A stretch of DNA of 64,000 bases, from contig CAWIKR010000003.1 of the NCBI GenBank assembly GCA_963836775.1, positions 1,302,001 to 1,366,000 of the forward strand, given 5' to 3'. Under the pieces are notes generated by a model. That model ran no database searches, was not told the origin of the DNA, and was given only the letters and a program-made list of their open reading frames with translations. Both the position numbers and the translations under genes were made by a program. Shown piece after piece: positions 25,670 to 35,418 of the stretch. Positions within the stretch are counted from its first letter, which is position 1. Each line of letters starts with the position of its first letter. The DNA is from DASQPR01 sp963836775 (lineage in GTDB: Bacteria > Actinomycetota > Actinomycetes > Mycobacteriales > Micromonosporaceae).

Positions 25670-27538
25670 TCAGTTGGAGCGCTGGGCCCGGCGGAACATC
25701 CGGTAGCGCTCGGTCTGGTCGAGGATGACCTTCCGGATGCGTACGGCGGTCGGCGTGACCTCGACGCACTCGTCCTCGCGGCAGAACTCGAGCGCCTGCT
25801 CAAGCGACAGCCTGCGCGGCGGGATCAGCTTCTCCGTCTCGTCCGACGTCGACGCCCGCATGTTGGTGAGCTTCTTCTCCTTCGTGATGTTGACGTCCAT
25901 GTCGTCGGAGCGCGAGTTCTCGCCGACGATCATGCCCTCGTACACCTCGGTGGTCGGCTCGACAAAGAGTGTGCCGCGCTCCTGCAGGTTGGTCATGGCG
26001 AACGCGGTGACGGGTCCGGACCGGTCCGCCACTAGGGAGCCGTTGTTACGCGTACGCAGCTCGCCGAACCACGGCTCGTACTTCTCGAAGACGTGGTGCA
26101 GGATGCCGGTGCCGCGGGTGTCGGTCAGGAACTCGGTCCGGAAGCCGATCAGTGCACGTGCCGGGACCAGCCACTCCATCCGGATCCAGCCGGTGCCGTG
26201 GTTGACCATCTGCTCCATCCGGCCCTTGCGTACGGCGAGGAGCTGGGTGATCGCGCCGAGGTACTCCTCCGGCGCGTCGATCGTCATCCGCTCCACCGGC
26301 TCGCAGGTCTTGCCGTCGATCTCGCGGGTGACCACCTGCGGTTTGCCGACGGTCAGCTCGTAGCCTTCCCGGCGCATCTGCTCCACCAGGATCGCCAGCG
26401 CGAGTTCGCCACGGCCCTGCACCTCCCAGGCGTCCGGTCGCTCAGTCGGCAGGATCCGCAGCGACACGTTGCCGACGAGCTCCCGGTCCAGGCGGTCCTT
26501 CACCAGCCGCGCGGTGACCTTGGAACCCTTGGTCTTGCCCACGAACGGCGACGTGTTGGTGCCGATTGTCATCGAGATGGCCGGCTCGTCGACCTTGATC
26601 AACGGCAGCGCGATGGGATTCTCGGCATCGGCGAGCGTCTCGCCGATCATGATGTTGTTGATGCCGGCCACCGCGATGATGTCGCCCGGACCCGCGGTCT
26701 CTGCGGACTTGCGCTCCAGGCCGTCGGTCATCAGGAGCTCAGAGATGCGGACCCGCTCGGTGGTGCCGTCGGTCTTGCACCAGGCCACGGTCTGGCCCTT
26801 GTTGATGGTGCCCTCGTGCACTCGGCAGAGCGCGAGCCGGCCCAGGAACGGGGAGGCGTCCAGGTTCACCACGTGCGCCTGCAGCGGCGCGTCCTCGGTA
26901 AAGGTCGGTGCCGGCATGGTGTCGAGGATCGTCTGGAACAGCGGCTCCAGCGAGGTCGAGTCGGCCGGCACGGTGCCGTCGTCGGGCTGCTTGAGGGTGG
27001 CGATGCCGTCCCGGGCGCATGCGTAGACGATCGGGAATTCGATCTGGTGCTCGTCTGCGTCCAAGTCGAGGAACAGCTCGTAGGTGTCGTCGACGACCTC
27101 TTTGATACGGGCGTCGGACCGGTCCACCTTGTTGATAACCAGGATGATCGGCATCCGGGCCTTGAGGGCCTTGCGCAGCACGAATCGGGTCTGCGGCAGC
27201 GGTCCTTCGGAGGCATCGACCAGCAACACCACGCCGTCGGCCATGGTCAGGCCGCGCTCCACCTCGCCACCGAAGTCGGCGTGGCCGGGGGTGTCGATGA
27301 TGTTGATCGTGACCGGCTCGGAATCGTCCGACGGGTGATAGGACACCGAGGTGTTCTTGGCGAGGATCGTGATGCCCTTTTCCCGTTCGAGATCACCCGA
27401 GTCCATGACGCGGTCGGCCATCTCGGCGCGGCTGTGCCAGCCGCCGGACTGCTTGAGCATGGCGTCAACGAGGGTGGTCTTGCCGTGGTCGACGTGCGCG
27501 ACGATCGCGACATTCCGGAGATCGGTACGGGTGGGCAT
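25670..27538 (-). CDS. typA: Ribosome-associated GTPase TypA/BipA
   Basis: A translational GTPase of 622 residues that helps ribosome assembly and stress adaptation. G motifs: AHVDHGKTTLVDAML (G1), REKGITILAKNTSV (G2), DTPGHADFGGEVER (G3), LVINKVDRSDAR (G4). Domains II, III and V and the BipA-specific C-terminus (STSDETEKLIPPRRLSLEQALEFCREDECVEVTP) are present. ATG 27538 is preceded by GGGAGGA; the upstream in-frame start lacks a site. Monocistronic, divergent from the oxidase gene. Confidence 0.97.
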   Translation of the reverse strand: MPTRTDLRNVAIVAHVDHGKTTLVDAMLKQSGGWHSRAEMADRVMDSGDLEREKGITILAKNTSVSYHPSDDSEPVTINIIDTPGHADFGGEVERGLTMADGVVLLVDASEGPLPQTRFVLRKALKARMPIILVINKVDRSDARIKEVVDDTYELFLDLDADEHQIEFPIVYACARDGIATLKQPDDGTVPADSTSLEPLFQTILDTMPAPTFTEDAPLQAHVVNLDASPFLGRLALCRVHEGTINKGQTVAWCKTDGTTERVRISELLMTDGLERKSAETAGPGDIIAVAGINNIMIGETLADAENPIALPLIKVDEPAISMTIGTNTSPFVGKTKGSKVTARLVKDRLDRELVGNVSLRILPTERPDAWEVQGRGELALAILVEQMRREGYELTVGKPQVVTREIDGKTCEPVERMTIDAPEEYLGAITQLLAVRKGRMEQMVNHGTGWIRMEWLVPARALIGFRTEFLTDTRGTGILHHVFEKYEPWFGELRTRNNGSLVADRSGPVTAFAMTNLQERGTLFVEPTTEVYEGMIVGENSRSDDMDVNITKEKKLTNMRASTSDETEKLIPPRRLSLEQALEFCREDECVEVTPTAVRIRKVILDQTERYRMFRRAQRSN

Positions 27539-27666
27539 GGCGAATATCCTCCCGTGTGCCGGTTTGGCCACCCACGGCGGCCCCTGCCAACGAGCGCTGC
27601 GTCACCACCCAGGGTAACCACCCCAGGATCTTGACGACTCCGCTACCGGCAGGTAGGAACTGACCC

Positions 27667-29070
27667 GTGACTCAGAGCACAGGGTCGAAGTCGGTCGACG
27701 TCGTGGTCGTTGGCGCAGGTGTCGCCGGTTTGGTGGCGGCAACCGAGCTGCGTAACTCCGGCTATCACGTCGCGGTTCTGGAGGCCCGGGACCGGGTCGG
27801 CGGCCGCACGCTGAACCGGGAGATCCCGAACTCCGGCGGCCAGGTGATCGAGATGGGCGGACAGTGGATCGGCCCGACCCAGCACCGGGCACTGAAACTG
27901 GTGGAGGAGCTGGGCCTGCAGCTTTACCCGACCTACGACGACGGCAAGCACACCGTCGACTTCCGCGGCCGGCTGCGCCGCTATACCGGCCGGATTCCGT
28001 GGCTGGGCGGGCGTACGTTGATCGACATCGGGCTGGCGCAGCTGAAGCTCGACAGCGCGGCGCGCAAGGTGGTGACCGCGGCGCCGTGGGACACCCGCAA
28101 CGCCGCCGAGCTCGATGGCCAGACCTTCGCCGACTGGATCGCCCGGCACGTCAAGACCGACAGCGGCGAGAAGTTCTACCGGATCGTCACCGAGGCCGTC
28201 TTCTCCGCCGAGCCGGAGGACATGTCGGCCCTCTGGGCGATGTTCTACCTGGGTTCGGCGGGCGGCCTGGACCCGCTGATCAACACCCGCAACGGTGCCC
28301 AGCAGGACCGGGTGGTCGGCGGCACGCAGCTGATCAGCGTCCGGCTGGCGGACCGGCTCGGCGACGCGGTCGAGCTCAACGCTCCGGTGGCCGCGATCGA
28401 CTGGTCCGGCGACCGGACGGTGGTGACGACCCGGGACCGGCGGACGGTCACGGCCCGGCGTGTGATCCTCGCCGTGCCCCCACCGCTGGCGGCCAAGATC
28501 GCCATGACGCCGGAGTTGCCGGCCGCCCGCCGGGCCCTGGTGGACGGCATGCCGATGGGCTCGGTCATCAAGATCAATGTTGTGTACGACAGCCCGTTCT
28601 GGCGCGAATCCGGCCTGTCCGGTCAAGCGAACAGTGATGTCCGGGCCTTGAACACGGTCTACGACAACACGCCGCACAGCGGTTCCCCGGCCGTACTCCT
28701 TGGGTTTCTGGAAGGCCGGCACGCCAAGGCGACCGCGCACCTGGACCCCGGCGAACGCCGCAAGCTGGTCCTCGACGACCTCGCCGCCTACTTCGGGCCT
28801 CGGGCCTACGACGCCGTGGACTACCTGGAACAGGATTGGTGCGCGGAGGAGTTCAGCGGTGGCTGCTACGGCGCGTTCGCGCAGCCCGGCACGCTGACCC
28901 GGTTCGGTCCCGCACTGCGCGAGCCGATCGGGCCGATCCATTTCGCCGGCACCGAGACCGCGACCCGGTGGGCCGGCTACATCGACGGCGCCGCCGAATC
29001 CGGCGAGCGGGCCGCCGCAGAGGTGCGGGCCAGCATTCTGCGCCAGGCACGGGGTGCGGCCGTCGGGTAG
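27667..29070 (+). CDS. Flavin-containing amine oxidase
   Basis: A 467-residue FAD-dependent amine oxidase. The N-terminal dinucleotide fold is VDVVVVGAGVAGLVAATELRNSG, followed by LEARDRVGGRTLNRE and MGGQWIGPTQHRALKLV; the C-terminal FAD motif is HFAGTETATRWAGYIDGAAESGERAAAEV. This is the monoamine/putrescine-oxidase branch. No signal peptide, so cytoplasmic. GTG 27667 follows AGGAACTG. Substrate unknown. Confidence 0.93.
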   Translation: MTQSTGSKSVDVVVVGAGVAGLVAATELRNSGYHVAVLEARDRVGGRTLNREIPNSGGQVIEMGGQWIGPTQHRALKLVEELGLQLYPTYDDGKHTVDFRGRLRRYTGRIPWLGGRTLIDIGLAQLKLDSAARKVVTAAPWDTRNAAELDGQTFADWIARHVKTDSGEKFYRIVTEAVFSAEPEDMSALWAMFYLGSAGGLDPLINTRNGAQQDRVVGGTQLISVRLADRLGDAVELNAPVAAIDWSGDRTVVTTRDRRTVTARRVILAVPPPLAAKIAMTPELPAARRALVDGMPMGSVIKINVVYDSPFWRESGLSGQANSDVRALNTVYDNTPHSGSPAVLLGFLEGRHAKATAHLDPGERRKLVLDDLAAYFGPRAYDAVDYLEQDWCAEEFSGGCYGAFAQPGTLTRFGPALREPIGPIHFAGTETATRWAGYIDGAAESGERAAAEVRASILRQARGAAVG

Positions 29071-29099
29071 TGTCGTGGGCCGTCCATGGGGGAGGGTTC

Positions 29100-29873
29100 G
29101 TGCGCCGCTCATATGTTGTTGCCGCCATTCTGTGCCTGGCATTGCTGGCGACCGCCGCCGGCTGCGGAACGTCGAAGTCCAACGACGGCCATGTGTCGGC
29201 ATTGAGCGAGGCCTCGGCCGCGCCGTCGGATCCGGCGACACCGTCAATCGATCCGACGCCGACACCGACACCGAAGGCCACCAAGTCCACGCCGAAGGCC
29301 ACCGTCGCACCGCCGACCGTGGTGCCCGAGCAGCCCGGGTGCGACGGCTTCCGGGGCAAGAATCTCTCCGCCGCCAACGTGTCGGCGTTGCTCGCCAGTG
29401 CGCAGAAGGTCGAGGAGTGGAAGGGCCTGGGCGAGTCCCGGGTGGATCCGCGGATGTGGCCGGTGCCCAAGATCGTCGTGCCGCCGACGATGTTGAAGGC
29501 GATCGCATACCTGGAGAGTGGCTGGCGAACCGCGTGCGTCGGCCGGGACGGCATCGGATTCGGGCTGTTCCAGATCTCGCCGGCCACCCAGGATCAAGTC
29601 AACAGCCGGTTCGGTGAGAGCTTCGACCGGATGTCGGCATCCGGCAACGCCGCCATCGGCGTCGGCTACCTCGAGTGGATCATCGTCTACCTCGGACTGA
29701 ACCATTTCGGCACCAACTTCGACCTGACCAAGAACTCGAAATTCATGGACGCGGTGATCGAGTCGTTTCAGCAGGGTCCGGAGGCGGTCCTGGTGAATGG
29801 CAAGATCGTCATGAACAACCCGGACTATGTGACCGCCGTCCGCGCCATGATGACGAGCAAGCCCTGGGCGTAG
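29100..29873 (+). CDS. Lipoprotein with lytic transglycosylase (SLT) domain
   Basis: A 257-residue lipoprotein. The signal peptide VAAILCLALLATAAGC ends in a lipobox with Cys about residue 22. A Ser/Thr/Pro-rich linker (TPTPTPKATKSTPKATVAPP) follows. The domain at about 115-257 has MLKAIAYLESGW with the catalytic Glu, GFGLFQISPATQDQ and AAIGVGYLEWIIVY, the SLT signature. It would cleave murein glycan at the cell surface. GTG 29100 is preceded by GGGGAGGG. Confidence 0.88.
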   Translation: MRRSYVVAAILCLALLATAAGCGTSKSNDGHVSALSEASAAPSDPATPSIDPTPTPTPKATKSTPKATVAPPTVVPEQPGCDGFRGKNLSAANVSALLASAQKVEEWKGLGESRVDPRMWPVPKIVVPPTMLKAIAYLESGWRTACVGRDGIGFGLFQISPATQDQVNSRFGESFDRMSASGNAAIGVGYLEWIIVYLGLNHFGTNFDLTKNSKFMDAVIESFQQGPEAVLVNGKIVMNNPDYVTAVRAMMTSKPWA

Positions 29874-30058
29874 GCCGTGTCCCGCCGATCCGGCAGAACA
29901 CGGCCTGGGCGCCGCGCACGCGGCCCGGATTTAGTCGGGCATCCGTCCGTTCGGGTCCTATCTGGACCCTCCCGGCCGTCGATATGCTGGGCCGGCCCGG
30001 CCGCTATCGGTTCTGACGCGGCCGCCCAGTTCGTGCGTGTCTTCCTGTGGGGGCAGAG

Positions 30059-32339
30059 GTGTCCGGTGCGGACTACCACGTCGAGGTGCACGGCTCGGTC
30101 GGCGGCCACCTCGTGGTCGGCGATCACAATCTGATCGTCAATGCCCAGACCGGCTCGTCGGTCACGGTGCTGCAGGAGGCCGATCGGCCGGCGCCGGTGC
30201 GCCGGCCGACGGTGCGGTTGTTACCGCGCCGGCCCAGCGTCTTCGTCGGTCGCTCGACCGAACTCGGCGCCATCGCCGCGGCTGTCGTCGCTCAATCGAC
30301 CCTGCAGGTGTATGGCGCCAGCGGCGTCGGGAAGAGCACGTTGCTGCGTCAGGCGGCGTACGCGCTGGCCGACGAGACCCGGGGGATCGCGTACCTGACC
30401 GCGTCCGGCCGCGGTGGCGGTGACGTGCTGCAGGAGATCTTCGAGGCGTGCTACGAGACGTCCGGGCATCGGCCCAGCAGCACTGAGCTGCGCCGCCACC
30501 TCGGCGGAGTTCGCACGACGTTCTTGGTCGACGACCTCACCGTCGATGACGACGCGCTGGCGACGATTCTCGACACCGTGCCGGACGCCGGCTTCGTCTT
30601 CACCTCGGTGGCCCGTGAGTTGTGGGGCCAGGGGTCCGTGGTGGCCCTCACCGGGCTGCCGGAAGATCAGGCGCTGGCGCTGTTCCGGCGGGAATTCGGC
30701 CGCGAGCTGACCGCCGCCGAGCTGGCTGCCGCGTCCCGGGCCTGGCGGGAGACCGCCGGGGCACCGATCGGGGTGCTGCGGGCCGCCGCCGCACTCGCCG
30801 CGGCCCCGTCGGAGCCGGCCATCCCGGCGCCGCGCGATCCCGACGATCCGGAGCGCACCGTCCCCTATCCGGTGCCGCTCACACCGCCCCAGCGCGATGT
30901 CTACGACCTGCTCCGGGCGTTGCCCCAAGGCCCGATCTCGGTGCCGGTGCTGACGCGGCTGGTCGGCGCTCCGGACGCGGCGAAGGTGGAAGCGGCCGCG
31001 GACCGGCTCGACGACGTCGGCCTCGCCGAGCGCATCGACGACACCTTCCGGCTGGCCGAGGACCTGGCCGGTGCGGCGCCGGGACACTACCGCCGTGACG
31101 CCGGCACTCTGGCCGACGCGATGCTCGCCTGGCTGCGCGAGGGCGACGCGTCGGTGTCGACGGCGGCGATCCACGGCCCGGTGATCGTCGCGCTGGTCGA
31201 TGACGCTGTCGCGACCGGCCACGCGGCAGCCGGTTGCCGTCTGGCTCGCGCCGCTGCGCCGCTGCTCGCGCTGTCGATGCGCTGGGATCTGTGGCGCGAC
31301 GTCCTGGTCGCCGGGCAAGCGGCAGCGACCGCGGCCGACGACCAGGAGGCGCTGGCCTACTTCACTCACGAACGCGGCATCCGGATGCTTTGCCTGGGCC
31401 AGGCGGCCGCGGCGGCCGCGGTGCTGGCATCGGCGGCGGGCATGTGGCAGGCGCTGGGGCTGGCCAAGTCGGCACTGATCGCGTCGAACGCGCACGCGGT
31501 GGCGACAGCCGCGGCCTCGATGGTGCCGGCCGCCGGGTCGGTGCCGGCGTCGGCCGCGCCGGCCCCGTCGGGTTCGTCGGCGGCCTTCGGCCGGCGGTTC
31601 GGGTTCGGCCGGCGGTTCGGGTTCGGCCGGCGGGTCCGGTTCGGGTTCGGGCTCGGCCGGAAGCGTGCCGGTGCCGCGGCCTCCGCGGCCGGCGCGCCGG
31701 TTCATCGGGCGCGCCCGGGCTCCGCACCCGAAGCCCGGGTTCCCGGTGGTCCCGGTCGTCATCGCCGGCATCGTCGTGGTGGCGCTGATCGTCGCCGGGG
31801 TCCTCTACGCCACACACGGATCGGGTCCGGCGCGGCCGGTCGCCGGGCCGACCAGCGCGTCTCCGACGCCGAGCCCGTCGGTGCCGCTCGGACCACCGGT
31901 GGCATCGTCGCCGTTCACCGTGGTGCGCAGCGACCCGGCCCGGGTGCTCGACAACGATCCGTCGACCTTCTGGTCGTCGACCGTGTCCAAGGTGCCGCAG
32001 GCCGACGTCTGGATCCAGATCGACATGCAAGGTCTCGGCTCGTGGACCGGTGTCAGCCTGACGCCGCGCGCCGACGGCATCGGCTTCCCGGCCGGGTTCC
32101 GGCTGGAGTCCAGCGTGGATGGCGTCACCTGGACGCCGATTCCCGGCCAGGACTACAACGCCGACAATCCACCGCCGGGCGGGACCGACGCCCAGACGCT
32201 CACCTTCGGCGCTCCGGTGCCGGCCCGATACGTGCGCCTTTACGCGTACACCCTGGGTCGTGCGAATGCGCCGACGGTGGTCGCGGAGGTCGCGCCGCTC
32301 TATGCCCTGCAGATCGCCGAGATGCACGTGCTCGGATAG
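30059..32339 (+). pseudogene. STAND-like NTPase with membrane anchor and F5/8C (discoidin) domain, frameshifted
   Basis: N-terminus (about 5-30): short beta-rich module YHVEVHGSVGGHLVVGDHN, shared with the next gene. Then VFVGRSTEL, Walker A GASGVGKSTLL (86-96), Walker B TTFLVDDL, a sensor-like region and helical repeats to about residue 500. The frame then enters Phe/Gly/Arg-rich nonsense, while another frame gives a Gly/Ser linker, a membrane helix (VVPVVIAGIVVVALIVAGVLY) and a discoidin-type domain (VLDNDPSTFWSS, WIQIDMQG, ARYVRLYAY). Removing one base in GGCCTTCGG (near 31590) yields SAGGSGSAGG and joins them. GTG 30059 is chosen as start. Likely a membrane-tethered sensor ATPase. Confidence 0.75.
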
Positions 32340-32387
32340 CCCAGCCCCGGCTGGCCCCCACCAAGCCCGCTCATGAAGGAGGCCGCG

Positions 32388-32810
32388 ATGGCCCAGCAAG
32401 GCGACCACTTCCAGATCAGCGTCGGCGGTTCGGTCGGCGGCAACGTCGTCGTCGGCCGGCAGAACCAGGTGATTTCGTCACCAACCACGAACGGCGTGTC
32501 GCCGGCCGATCTGGCGGCGTTCCGATCCGCGGTGGACCAGGTCAAGGCCGACGTCGCGGCGCAAGCGCCGGACCAGGCCGAGGCCGCGGCGGCCCAGCTC
32601 GACGAGCTGCATCAGGCGGCGACCGCGGCGAAGCCCGATCTCAATACCTTTGAGCGCGTACGCGGATGGTTCGTCACGCATCTGCCGACCTTCGCCGGAG
32701 CGGTCACCGGCCTGCTGGTGCATCCGGTCGTCGGTGTGCTGGTCAAGTCGGCCGGCGACGCCGTGGTCGACGAGTTCCACCGCCGATTCGGCACACCGTC
32801 GGCGTCCTGA
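32388..32810 (+). CDS. Partner protein sharing the N-terminal module of the NTPase
   Basis: A 140-residue protein with AAGGAGG before ATG 32388, 48 bases after the NTPase gene. Residues about 6-30 (DHFQISVGGSVGGNVVVGRQ) repeat the NTPase N-terminal pattern (GSVGG-x-x-VVG-x-x-N). A helical region follows, then a hydrophobic C-terminal part (FAGAVTGLLVHPVVGVLVKSAG) and DAVVDEFHRRFG. The shared module suggests homotypic binding to the NTPase, as between STAND ATPases and effectors in bacterial conflict systems. The hydrophobic part could insert in membranes. Function is inferred; I know no named family. Confidence 0.75.
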   Translation: MAQQGDHFQISVGGSVGGNVVVGRQNQVISSPTTNGVSPADLAAFRSAVDQVKADVAAQAPDQAEAAAAQLDELHQAATAAKPDLNTFERVRGWFVTHLPTFAGAVTGLLVHPVVGVLVKSAGDAVVDEFHRRFGTPSAS

Positions 32811-32847
32811 CTCCCGCGGTGACTCCGCTTCCTGGTTCTCCGCACTG

Positions 32848-32895
32848 GATCTTGCGAAGTGGGGAGGGTGATAGGCCTGCTCACTTCGCAAGATC
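32848..32895. repeat. Intergenic palindrome, possible terminator
   Basis: GATCTTGCGAAGTG (32848-32861) pairs perfectly with CACTTCGCAAGATC (32882-32895) across a 20-base loop. It lies between two convergent genes and again has GATC at the tips. Confidence 0.8.
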
Positions 32896-32915
32896 GGCGG
32901 GGTCGCTGTCGTTGG

Positions 32916-33518
32916 TCAGCCCAGAAGGATCTGCCGCGTGTTCGTGGCCACGTTCTCGCTCAGCACGGTGATGCTGCCGGGCCGGGCGCGGATTCCGGCG
33001 TACGCGAGTGCGTCGATCGGCAACCTCAGCCAGGCGGCGGTGACATAGGTCAGCGTGCCGCCGTGTGTGACGACGATCCGATGCTCGGCGTCGTGCGCGG
33101 TGATCCGGTCCACGGCGGCGTAGACCCGGGTGGCGAAAGTCCACGTCGTTTCGGACCCCGGTACGCCGTCGTGGTGGTGCAGCCGGTCCCCGTCGGCGGG
33201 CATCGGAATGAACCGAGCGTCGGCGCCGACAGGCTTGCCCTCGGCTTCGCCATACGAGCGTTCTCGCAGGTCCGGATCGAACACCGCGGTGACGCCGAAC
33301 TGGTGCGCGATGGCTCCCGCCGTCTCCCGGGTGCGGGTCAGGTCCGAGGCGTAGAGCTCGACCGCGGTGCCGTCCGGGATCCGGGCGCGTAGCTCGGACG
33401 CGATCTCTGCGGCGGCGGCGTGGCCCGCATCGGTCAGCCGCGAGTCGTACCAGCCGCCGACCAGGCGCTCGGTGACATGCGTGGCCTCGGGATGGGTGAC
33501 GACATAAATGGTGCGCAC
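32916..33518 (-). CDS. Histidine phosphatase-family protein
   Basis: A 200-residue protein of the phosphoglycerate-mutase-like superfamily. It keeps LYASDLTRTRETAGAIA, RERSYGEAEGKP and the second catalytic His in IVVTHGGTL. The first motif, normally R-H-G, reads VVTHPEATH: the His remains but Arg and Gly are replaced by Thr and Pro. I believe this variant recurs in actinobacteria; catalysis may differ. GTG 33518 is the likely start; the longer frame adds basic low-complexity sequence. Confidence 0.85.
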   Translation of the reverse strand: MRTIYVVTHPEATHVTERLVGGWYDSRLTDAGHAAAAEIASELRARIPDGTAVELYASDLTRTRETAGAIAHQFGVTAVFDPDLRERSYGEAEGKPVGADARFIPMPADGDRLHHHDGVPGSETTWTFATRVYAAVDRITAHDAEHRIVVTHGGTLTYVTAAWLRLPIDALAYAGIRARPGSITVLSENVATNTRQILLG

Positions 33519-33943
33519 GGTGGCTCCGATCTCGGGCGGCACGGCTGGGCGAGCAGTTCTACCATGACGCCGACCGAATCGAGGCGCGTTGAACCCGTTG
33601 TTCGTGTTGTATCCGTTCGACACCCGGATCTTCGAGCTCCGGTTCCCCGATGGCCGGGCAGCCGAGGCGTTGGCCCTGATCCGGAGTGATGCAGATCGTC
33701 TGGCTCACCCATCGGATAGGCGATCGGGGTCTGTGCGATCGTCGAGGCGTTGACCGGGAGCCCGACGATAGTCGGCGTGGTCAGCGTGCCGGTGATCAAC
33801 CGCATCGGAGGCTGGTATCTCCGCGGGGCGGGTCCGCGGAGTCAGTCACTGGCCGCGCGACCGGGGCCCGCCGCATCAGCGGAGTCTGGTGGGTAACCGG
33901 CGACCTGAAGACTTGGTGACCCGCGCCGCTGTAGCATCCCGCC
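33519..33943. other. Intergenic, one hairpin, no convincing gene
   Basis: 425 bases between divergent genes. CTCCGCGG (33819-33826) pairs with CCGCGGAG (33834-33841). Open frames occur on both strands but none has a ribosome binding site plus protein-like sequence. Confidence 0.5.
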
Positions 33944-35311
33944 ATGACCACGATCGATCGGGCCCGCCTGGCTGAGCTGCTGGTTCGTGAGCGCGAGACT
34001 TACGCATCGACGCACAAACGCTCCTACGACGCCTGGCTGGCCTCGAACCACCTGTTCGGACGCGTCCCGATGACCTGGATGAGCAAGTGGGCCGGCGGCT
34101 TCCCGCTGACCTTCGAGACCGCCAAGGGCGCGCGGATCACCGACATCGACGGCAATTCCTACATCGACTTCGCGCTCGGTGACACCGGCGCGATGGCCGG
34201 GCATTCACCCGAACCCACGGTACGCGCGGTCAGCGACCGGATCGCGACGCTGGGCGGTATCACTACGATGCTCCCGAGCGGCGACGCCGAGTGGGTGGGC
34301 GCCGAGCTGACCCGCCGGTTCGGGCTGCCGAAGTGGTCGTTCACGCTCACCGCCACCGACGCCAACCGGTGGGCGATCCGGCTGGCCCGGCTGGTCACCG
34401 GGCGACCCAAGATCCTGGTCTTCTCGTACTGCTACCACGGCTCGGTGGACGAGACGTTCATCGTGGTCGGTCCGGACGGCGTGCCGATGAGCCGGCCCGG
34501 CAACGTCGGCCCAGCGGTCGACCCGATCTCGACGACCCGCGTCGTGGAGTGGAACGACCTGGCCGCTGTCGAGCGCGAGCTTGCCTCCGGCGATGTGGCG
34601 GCGATCCTGGCCGAGCCGGCGCTGACCAACATCGGCATCGTGCTGGCCGAGGATGGCTTCCTGGCCGGCCTGCGGGACGTCGCGACCAAGTACGGCACCC
34701 TGCTGATGATCGACGAGACGCACACCATCTCCGCCGGACCTGGCGGCGTCACCCAGCGCGACGGACTGCGGCCGGACATCTTCGTGATCGGCAAGTCGCT
34801 CGGCGGTGGCGTGCCGTGCGGTGCGTACGGCCTGACCGAGGCGATCGCGGCCCAGGTCACCGAGCTGGCCGAGACCGGGTCGGCGGACATCGTCGACGTC
34901 GGTGGCGTCGGCGGCACCCTGGCCGGCAGCGCGCTGTCGCTGGCGGCGATGCGGGGCACGCTGAGCGAGGTGCTGACCGACGAGGCGTTCGCCGGCATGA
35001 TCGCGCGCGCCACTCGGTACGCCACCGGCGTACAGCAAACGATCGATGATCTGAGCCTGCCGTGGTCGATCGCGCAGCTGGGCGCGCGGGCCGAGTATCG
35101 GTTCTGCGATCCCGCGCCGCGCAACGGTGGCGAGTCGGCGGCCGCGGCCGACGACGAGCTGGACGAGTTCATGCACCTCTACACCTGCAATCGCGGCATC
35201 CTGATGACGCCGTTCCACAACATGGCGCTGATGTGCCCGGCGACGACCGACGCCGACGTGGACCGGCACACCGAGGTGTTCGCGGCCGCCGCGGGTGAGT
35301 TGGCCGGATGA
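33944..35311 (+). CDS. Class III PLP-dependent aminotransferase (GSA-aminomutase-like)
   Basis: A 455-residue fold-type I transaminase. GARITDIDGNSYIDFALGDTGAMAGHSPE is the usual N-terminal signature. LLMIDETHTISAGPGG holds the cofactor-binding Asp, and FVIGKSLGGGVPCGAYG the PLP Lys. Sequence style is closest to glutamate-1-semialdehyde aminomutase-like enzymes, but this is not the hemL context, and a role in amino-acid metabolism is more likely. ATG 33944; the stop overlaps the next small frame as ATGA. Confidence 0.92.
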   Translation: MTTIDRARLAELLVRERETYASTHKRSYDAWLASNHLFGRVPMTWMSKWAGGFPLTFETAKGARITDIDGNSYIDFALGDTGAMAGHSPEPTVRAVSDRIATLGGITTMLPSGDAEWVGAELTRRFGLPKWSFTLTATDANRWAIRLARLVTGRPKILVFSYCYHGSVDETFIVVGPDGVPMSRPGNVGPAVDPISTTRVVEWNDLAAVERELASGDVAAILAEPALTNIGIVLAEDGFLAGLRDVATKYGTLLMIDETHTISAGPGGVTQRDGLRPDIFVIGKSLGGGVPCGAYGLTEAIAAQVTELAETGSADIVDVGGVGGTLAGSALSLAAMRGTLSEVLTDEAFAGMIARATRYATGVQQTIDDLSLPWSIAQLGARAEYRFCDPAPRNGGESAAAADDELDEFMHLYTCNRGILMTPFHNMALMCPATTDADVDRHTEVFAAAAGELAG

Positions 35312-35418
35312 CGCCGGAGGAGATGGTCGCCGCGGCGCTGGCGGTCGCCGAGTGCGGGATGTCCGTCGGTGAGCTGGCGATCGGCACGGTGGTGGTGATG
35401 GGTGATGACATCGGATGA
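35308..35418 (+). pseudogene. Remnant of a nucleoside/tRNA-adenosine deaminase, 36 codons
   Basis: A small frame that overlaps the aminotransferase stop (ATGA at 35308) and the PfkB start (ATGA at 35415). Its product MTPEEMVAAALAVAECGMS... GELAIGTVVVMGDDIG matches the extreme N-terminus of TadA-like deaminases (helix, then VPVGAVVV-type strand). It ends before the zinc site (HAE, PCxxC). It may persist only to couple translation of its neighbours. The similarity is by pattern only. Confidence 0.45.

Noticed and set aside
32340..32653. Continuation of the NTPase reading frame into the partner gene
   Set aside because: The frame past about 31590 is Arg/Gly-rich nonsense and overlaps a gene with a strong ribosome binding site; the frameshift explanation fits better.
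33434..33919. Frames on both strands between the phosphatase and the aminotransferase
   Set aside because: No ribosome binding site, no recognised domain, and Arg/Thr/Pro-rich shadow composition.
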